Part shown: piece after piece, positions 57,849-64,000 of the stretch
Numbering within the stretch: position 1 is the stretch's first letter
Layout: each line of letters begins with the position of its first letter
Assembly: GCA_037043015.1 (NCBI GenBank)
Contig: CM073328.1
Coordinates: forward strand, 18,201,495 to 18,265,494
Length of the DNA: 64,000 nt
Source: Bryum argenteum
Lineage: Eukaryota > Streptophyta > Bryopsida > Bryales > Bryaceae
Reading direction: 5' to 3'
Notes under the pieces: model-generated
Databases searched by the model: none
The model's input: the letters and a program-made list of their open reading frames with translations, nothing else
What the model was told of the DNA's origin: nothing
Made by a program: the position numbers and the translations under genes

Positions 57849-58207
57849 CTACACTAAATTTGATAATTAGTGTTAGATACACTAATTTACATAAACATGT
57901 TATAAGTTTTTACTGCTGTTCAATAATTGTACCCACTATATTGGCCAAGATGGGGGTCCTTATATAGTATCAGAATCAAGAGGGGGAAGTAGTATTGTTC
58001 CAATTTCCCCTTGTCCGGTGGCCATCGGGATATTAGCATTACGAACGGACACTTCATTCACGCCGGCCTCTTAGAAAGGGACTGGAGTTTCTATCTATCT
58101 ATCTATCAGAATCAATGCTCTTGGTAAATTTTTTTAAACAAAAGTAAAAACTTATAGCATTTTCAAATCTTATAATAATCCAACACTAATTATCAAATTT
58201 AGTGTAG
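57849..58207. mobile_element. MITE with CTACACT inverted repeats, split by a SINE
   Basis: The left end is CTACACTAAATTTGATAATT and the right end is its near-perfect inverse, 26 bp or more. Without the inserted SINE and one target copy it would be about 223 bp, close to the 196-bp relative at 46020, to which it is inverted. Confidence 0.75.
57980..58103 (+). mobile_element. SINE, 5'-truncated copy with TCTA tail
   Basis: Nearly identical to the 3' third of the SINE at 27349 (AGAGGGGGAAGTAG..CCCTTGTCCGGTGGCC..GGAGTTTCTATCTA), with a (TCTA)n tail. Perfect 12-bp target duplications TATCAGAATCAA lie at 57968-57979 and 58104-58115. It is inserted inside the CTACACT MITE. Confidence 0.9.
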
Positions 58208-58756
58208 TTCTAAAATTAAGTCATTTTTGGTAATTTTCGCTATGCGAAATCCAATAGTTGCCCACACACTACAAAAGTACTTGCTTCCAATGGCACCTAA
58301 TGCAATCCGATCTTTCCATCCTTCCTCGAGATCATGCTGTCACAAACAAACGGATTATCAGCCTTCAAGATATACTCATTGTGTCCCTTTATAATTATTC
58401 AGAGGCTCTTTCAAATCTACTTCACAAACCTACTGGACAATTGTAATTATAATGGGATGGAGGGAGTAGATATTTTTGACCAGTCGACGTGCTTGCAACA
58501 GGCCGGGCTTGAAAGAACATTCATACTTGGGTTGATCGGTTACGGTATTTCCCGCCTCTTTTCAGCAGCGCCTCCCACTTTTCGCCTCCCGCACAATTCA
58601 ATTCAAGTGTTGCGCGGGTGCCTAGTGACAACGACGGTCACCAGCACTGTCGCCCACAACTTCCATCGTGATCGTAAGCACTTTGCAACTCTTACGATTC
58701 CATCTTCTACTGACATTTCATCTCTCATGCATGTTGCGACGCACTAGTCACTCGCT
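58208..58756 (+). promoter_or_regulatory. upstream region and leader of FANCJ
   Basis: Composition rises towards genic values after about 58490, immediately before the FANCJ start codon. A transcription start in 58490-58750 is inferred; no specific element was identified. Confidence 0.35.
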
Positions 58757-61700
58757 ATGGCGAACTCCTCCTTTGCCTCTGCCGCTTCCGCTCCCGCCCT
58801 GCACAAGTTCCAGATCTGCGGCGTTCACGTGGAGTTCCCCCACAAGCCTTACGCTCCGCAGCTGGCCTTCATGGGCAAGGTCCTGGCCGCGCTTGAGCAA
58901 TCGCGCCTCCCCCACCGTTCTGCCTCCGTCAACGCCCTCCTCGAGTCCCCCACCGGCTCCGGTAAGACGCTCGCGCTCCTTTGCGCTACTTTGGCCTGGC
59001 AGGCGCAATTCCACTCGCTGCCTCCTTCCCCTGCTGCTCCCGTCAATCCCTTGCTCAACGGTGGAGGCTTCATCCACGACGATCTCCCGCCCGGTATCGT
59101 CCTCGCTTTTCTCCTTTCAAATGAATTCTCGCATTCTCTTCATGTATGCCATATTCCATGGCTCAATGCTCTTCCTTGTAGGTCCTGATATTGGAGTAGG
59201 GGGTTCATCCAATCCAGCAGCTGACGTTTCCACCCCTGGAAGGTTCAACAACCACCAGGTCAAGAAACGGAGAGTCCCCACCATCTACTATGCTTCGTAC
59301 GTGATCCCTTCAATCGTTTCTCTCCGCTCAGCTGTATTACTTTGTTTATCTCGGGGGCAGGGGTGAGTCAGTCGGTCAATTCGCAACGAACTCAAATTTG
59401 TGGTGACATTTCTTCACGGTTGCTCCTCTAATTTGTTCTGGTTTCGAAATTAGTTCTTCACTCAAGGATCGGCACTTTGCAAATGCAGGAGGACCCACAC
59501 GCAGATTACTCAGGTCATTCGGGAATTTAGAAAGACCAAGTATCGTGCAACTATGGCAGTTCTGGTGGGTCAGCTTTTACATGAAGTCTTTCAGACGCTC
59601 AGATTGCCATCCAAATATTCTCACTTTAAAAAATTCAAGAGTCTGGCTTTTCCTTGCATCGAGCTTTCATACCTTGACTAAACTCTCCTCTTTTTATTGG
59701 TCAACTCCCTTACAATCTGTGACATCCGGCAGGGTGCAAGAAAACATTACTGCACGAACAAACTTGTTGTGAAGAAGAACAACGTGGATGAAGACTGGTG
59801 GGGTGACTCTTCACTTTTGAGAATCTAAGCTAGCATTTCACAGTTGCATTCCTTTCTAGGATCTTCTAATTTGTGTCCGTCGATTAATCACGCTGCAGCA
59901 AGCTTCTAATGAAAGACGCTGAGAGTTGCTGTCCCCAGTTCAAGTGAGTCATCTTCTGGCCGGCTCAATTTAGCTGTCCGTTAACTGAAATTCTGTTGGC
60001 ATGTGTATGGCTCACTGTGCAAGTCGGATCTGTTGGGTCATGTTTTCAAGGTTCTCGATCCATTGAGGAATACAGTAGCTACTATTTGGTGTATCAACTT
60101 GTTATCACGCATTCATCTCTGTGCCACGAGGTGACTGATACTCTTTACTGAATTGTTTCTGCTTTCAGAAACGTGTTGAAATTAAAGACACATGCTTCGC
60201 TGCAAAAGGGGGGCTCTAATGATGTTCACGACATCGAGGACCTTGTAGGTCTAGGACACAAGGTGAAAGGTGCGGACTTCTGTGTTTCAGTTGGGTGGAA
60301 GCATTTGACTCGAGGGGGAATTTGCACGTCTCAACTTTCACCTTATGTTTGAGTTCATCCTGTAGGGGATGACTACTAGGGTTTTGTTGTATGGTCTGAA
60401 TGTTGAGCTCCACGACCAATTTGACGCACCCTTTTGCATCTCAATCTCGTAGTACAAGAAGTCATAAGTGATGGCCTACTAAAAGCCTGTCCTTGCGTTT
60501 CTACTGCAGAGCAGGCTGTGCATACTTCGCAGCCCGGGCACTGGCCGCAGAAGCAGACATTGTATTCTGTCCTTACAGCTATATACTGGATCCTATCATT
60601 CGACGTGCAATGGAGGTCAATCTACAGGGAGCCATTGTGATTCTGGACGAAGCTCAGTAAGTTCGTCCATATCGTTTCGATTCAGTTCTTCCCATGGAGT
60701 GACTTTTCGGTTACCGGGCACTGGGATAGTATACTGTGGAGGGGTTGGAATTTTGTGTTCAAGAGAAATATATTCTGCATCCATCCATGACTTTCGCTTC
60801 CTTGTCGTCAAGTTTCGGTTACAACAACTTTCACTTCGTATTATAGAAAACCCTCATGTGTGTATAAAGTGCCGTGCGTTTTGTCGTTGCTCTACATGTA
60901 TCCTCCAAGTGACTTCATAACCACTGTGGCAGCAATATTGAGGACGTAGCTCGAGAGGCAGGAAGCATTGATTTGGAGACCAACTTGCTGCAAGGTATGA
61001 CTCGGGGCGATTTAGTTTATGCTAGTTACAAAATACGCAACGATGTATCCCTTGTTGTATGTAAAGACAACATGTGACAGTTGATGCTAACGTACTTGTG
61101 ATCCGCAGACTTGCGTATGGAACTGGAGCTGCTATCATCTTCAGATGAAACAACTGACATATACTCACCGTTGCTAGAAATGGTGCAGGTTGGCAGTCGA
61201 AACTCGCTCGCTTTGAGTTCAATAACGTATGAAGCAACCATTTATTGTTCTTGATGGTGGTGATGTTTGTCAGTATCGAGTTTTAAGCGCGCATCGATGC
61301 TTTAGAGCAGCTATGTATATGTAATTATCGCCTATCAATGCACGTGATTACCTGATCAGCTTCTCAGAAATTAAAATGTGTGTTGGGCTGGGGGACTACC
61401 TGTAGGCTTTGCTAGGTTGGATAAACTATCAAGAAGCCAACTTGTCAAAATTGGACTTCGAGCATTTTGCGTCAAGGTTATCGTCCCTACTATGTTCTAG
61501 AAGATTTAGGCATTTCTTTGACCACTTAGTTCATATTCGACTTGTGTTTTTCTCTGTTTTCTGGATGCTTACTTAGAACCGAGGGTAGGCATCACGAAGT
61601 CTCAACGCCAAGTATCGACCTGCTGTTGGTTTCTTGATCTGAATTGTTGAAATGAGAATCCTCGTCTTGTGATAGTTGGAGGGGTGCCAAAGCCGTGCAG

Positions 61701-63772
61701 GAGCTTCGAGCTGCGGGCATATGCTTGGAAACCTTTCAACTCCTCATCAACTCCTCTAATCAGGTCAACTCCTCATCGCCTGTTTGTTTAGCAATTTCTA
61801 TAAGGTATCCTGCTCCTAGAGAACGGATACTCTCGAAATTTTTGTAATTTTTGCTCTTATTCCAAGATATGAAGGACGAGAAGTCAAGTGCCCAAGTATC
61901 GTTGAAAGTCATCAGATATTGGAGCTGAATGCATTGGTTGGACTCATGAATGACAAAGAAGGGTCTATAATTGTTGGCCTGTTGAGTAGTTCTGATTAGT
62001 ATGAAAATCTATGGGGTCCGTGTGTAAATTAAACATTCAAGCTTCTTACTACTTTCGAGATTTTGCTCTTCATGTTGATATTTATGTTAGTGAAGATGAA
62101 CATATAAGTGCCATCATCGGTGAATGTATGTGCTTGATATGATCCTACATTCCGGCTTCTTGCTCCTTATCTTTGGTTTTTGCAGGCCGTAGGAGCGTCT
62201 TCTAACCCAGACGAGACGGTGAATCGCCTGAGTGGACTCGCTGCAACTGCACTAGAAGGTCGTTCATGCTACTCATCATTGCGTGTCAGTCATTGTAAAT
62301 CATGTCAATTGTCTGCTAGATGGATTGGTTCAGCGAAACATTGTAATTGTCAAAGATCCACATATGAGCGCTCTGATTTGTATTATGTTTACATGTTGAC
62401 ATACTGACCAACCAGTCTATAATTCTGCAGGATTGTTCTCTGCTCTCAAGTTCATGCTACTAGACAATGGACGTCGTGCTGAAGATTATCAGATGGTCGT
62501 GAAGAGATTTGTGAAACGAGATGAAGGTCAGACCTGTGAAACGAGACTGAAGCACTATAGTTGATCTTCAGCACTATAGTCGATCTTCAGCACATCTGGA
62601 CAATACCGCATCTCAGAATCAGAAATTCACTAATTCACATCCTATTGCAGGTTTGGCAGTGTCAGGGTGGGTTACAATGCTCAGCCTTTGGTGCTTGAAC
62701 CCTGGGGTAGTCTTTCAGGACATCGCAAGTTCCACTCGGTCCATAATTCTGACGTCAGGGTAAATATAGTAACTTGGTGGTGGCTGCTTTTCATGGTGTT
62801 TACCAACCACAAGTCATACAATAGAGCACTGAGTAGGATATTCCTGTCATATGTTAGTATGAATGGATGGTACTCAGACAATAGTTACAGATGTAATACT
62901 TTCCCTTTGATAGCGGATTTTCAGGTTCTTTCATCACTATGTACTTGCAGAACTTTATCGCCTATGGATTCTTTCGCGTCGGAGCTCGGTGTTCCTTTTG
63001 AATATCAGATGGAGGCGCCACATGTAGTCGATATGGAGAAGCAGGTTTGGTCACGCTACGCCATCATTCGTAATTAATGCGTTTCATGGGGTAATGATAG
63101 TGTTGGAAGTGTTGTGACTGAGCATTCATAATAACTGCTTTCAGGTTTGGGCTGCTGCTGTGTCGACGGGGCCAGACAACATATCTCTGAATGCAAGTTA
63201 CAAAAACGCCGAAGGATACGCCTTTCAGGTACTTTGTAGCTGACGGAATCTGAGATAGTCTTCATGAGCTTCATGTTGAGGCAACAATGCATTGCCTTTA
63301 AATCAATGCATCTAGGCATTAACGCAATGTACCTATACATCTCTCAGTAGCTCCCTTACAACCTCACTACGAGTTCACACGCACAGATCATTCGATATCC
63401 AATTAGACCTGTGCCCTCAGGAGTCATGTTTCAATTGGATAACCGTCCTGTTCTTATGAGTGAACCAAGGTGTGATGTGGTAAGCAAGGAGCAAGTGGGT
63501 ACATTGACTGCCAAATATGACGGGTGCATCATTATATTGAGATGTAATTCGACGAACAGAGTTTGTCACATTGTCTTATTCTTCCTTACTGACTGTCAAT
63601 TTTTGTGGCTGGAAGGATGCCCTGGGGATTGTTCTAGAGGAAGTTTTCAAGGTCGTTCCAGATGGCGCTCTTACGTTCTTCCCAAGCTACAAGCTCTTGG
63701 ACAAAGTATGTGCTCGATGGAAGTCCACCGGTCAGTGGAGCCGGATGGCCAATACAAAAGAGCTGTTTGTGG
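58757..63772 (+). CDS. FANCJ: FANCJ/BRIP1-type DNA helicase, 5' part
   Basis: FANCJ is an Fe-S superfamily-2 5'-3' DNA helicase that unwinds G-quadruplexes and damaged DNA in Fanconi and recombination repair. Exons: 58757-59093, 59182-59296, 59489-59564, 59733-59797, 59899-59943, 60169-60269, 60515-60656, 60933-60994, 61109-61188, 61406-61476, 61676-61763, 62186-62258, 62431-62526, 62651-62759, 62951-63044, 63145-63228, 63616-63772, all in phase; the rest lies beyond the right edge. About 600 residues visible. Motifs in order: Q-motif PYAPQLAFM, Walker A ESPTGSGKT, TIYYASRTHTQI, four Fe-S ligands (HYC, DEDC, SCCP, GCAY), VILDEAH, ILTSGTLSPM, and ALTFFPSYKLLDKVC. DVHDIEDLVGLG and FLxSELGVPF-type wording place it with FANCJ rather than RTEL1, XPD or DDX11. 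Confidence 0.93.
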
Positions 63773-64000
63773 GTAAATCCTCACCTTTGTCTTCCTCGAA
63801 AGTCCAGGTTTAAAATGTTGACGTGTGCATTTAGGTCACAGTGTACTTCTGGTGTTGGCTCTATGGTGAGACTTATATTGTGCAAACTGAAAGCCTTGAC
63901 ACCAGAAAATATCGGCGTCTATGTTTGCCACGCTGTTTTTGCCAGAACCTCGTGGAAATACCGACCAATTTGAGCTGGTATTACAAAGTTATTACGACGC
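63773..64000 (+). other. FANCJ intron or edge sequence
   Basis: After the donor at 63773 no next exon could be identified with confidence before the window ends; the helicase C-terminal motifs (V, VI) must lie to the right. Confidence 0.5.

Noticed and set aside
61865-61999. Open stretch within a FANCJ intron that could be an exon
   Set aside because: Flanking exons at 61763 and 62186 join directly in phase 0 and match the family without it; no good donor with correct phase was found.

Overview
This window looks like nuclear DNA of a land plant, most likely a non-seed plant (moss or liverwort grade); that placement is inference. Genes are intron-rich with GT..AG introns of about 100-650 bp. 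They belong to plant families: a GYF+SET ATXR7-type methyltransferase, a SPARK-domain receptor kinase, a potato-inhibitor-I protein and a plant-specific At2g19390/At4g29790-type protein. The spaces between genes are AT-rich and full of short non-coding transposons and SINEs. No rRNA, tRNA, CRISPR or bacterial operon structure was seen.

Layout. (1) 1-8389, plus: the 3' part of an ATXR7/SETD1-like H3K4 methyltransferase, cut by the left edge. (2) 8390-12900: AT-rich intergenic DNA. (3) 12900-21948, plus: a long leader and 14 coding exons of a 1331-residue plant-specific nuclear-type protein. (4) 21949-30879: repeat-rich, with TTAA-ended inverted-repeat elements, Tc1/mariner-like foldback elements, a SINE, a hairpin cluster and one small potato-inhibitor-I gene (24910-25113, minus). 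(5) 30880-34384, minus: a 12-exon adenosine kinase. (6) 36824-39114, minus: a SPARK-domain receptor-like kinase of the At1g11050 type. (7) 39115-53237: a 14-kb gene-poor block with further copies of the same element families and a 98-bp TA array. (8) 53238-56114, minus: a UBE2T/UBC37-type E2. (9) 58757 to the right edge, plus: a FANCJ (BRIP1) helicase, cut by the edge.

How the genes fit together. Most are unrelated housekeeping, chromatin or signalling genes. The exception is the last pair. UBE2T is the E2 that works with FANCL to monoubiquitinate FANCD2, and FANCJ is a helicase of the same Fanconi anaemia / crosslink-repair pathway. Here they are divergent neighbours, with start codons about 2.6 kb apart.

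Most unusual repeats: (a) a family of 0.36-0.98-kb non-coding elements whose ends read TTAA-CCCYTAA... at both sides, as expected of piggyBac-type (TTAA-targeting) insertions; (b) a tRNA-headed SINE with a TCTA tail, found once at full length inside a Tc1-like foldback element and once 5'-truncated inside another MITE with a perfect 12-bp target duplication; (c) two related foldback elements abutting at a shared TA.

Exon coordinates were worked out by eye from splice consensus, phase continuity and family similarity. No search, alignment or folding program was run.
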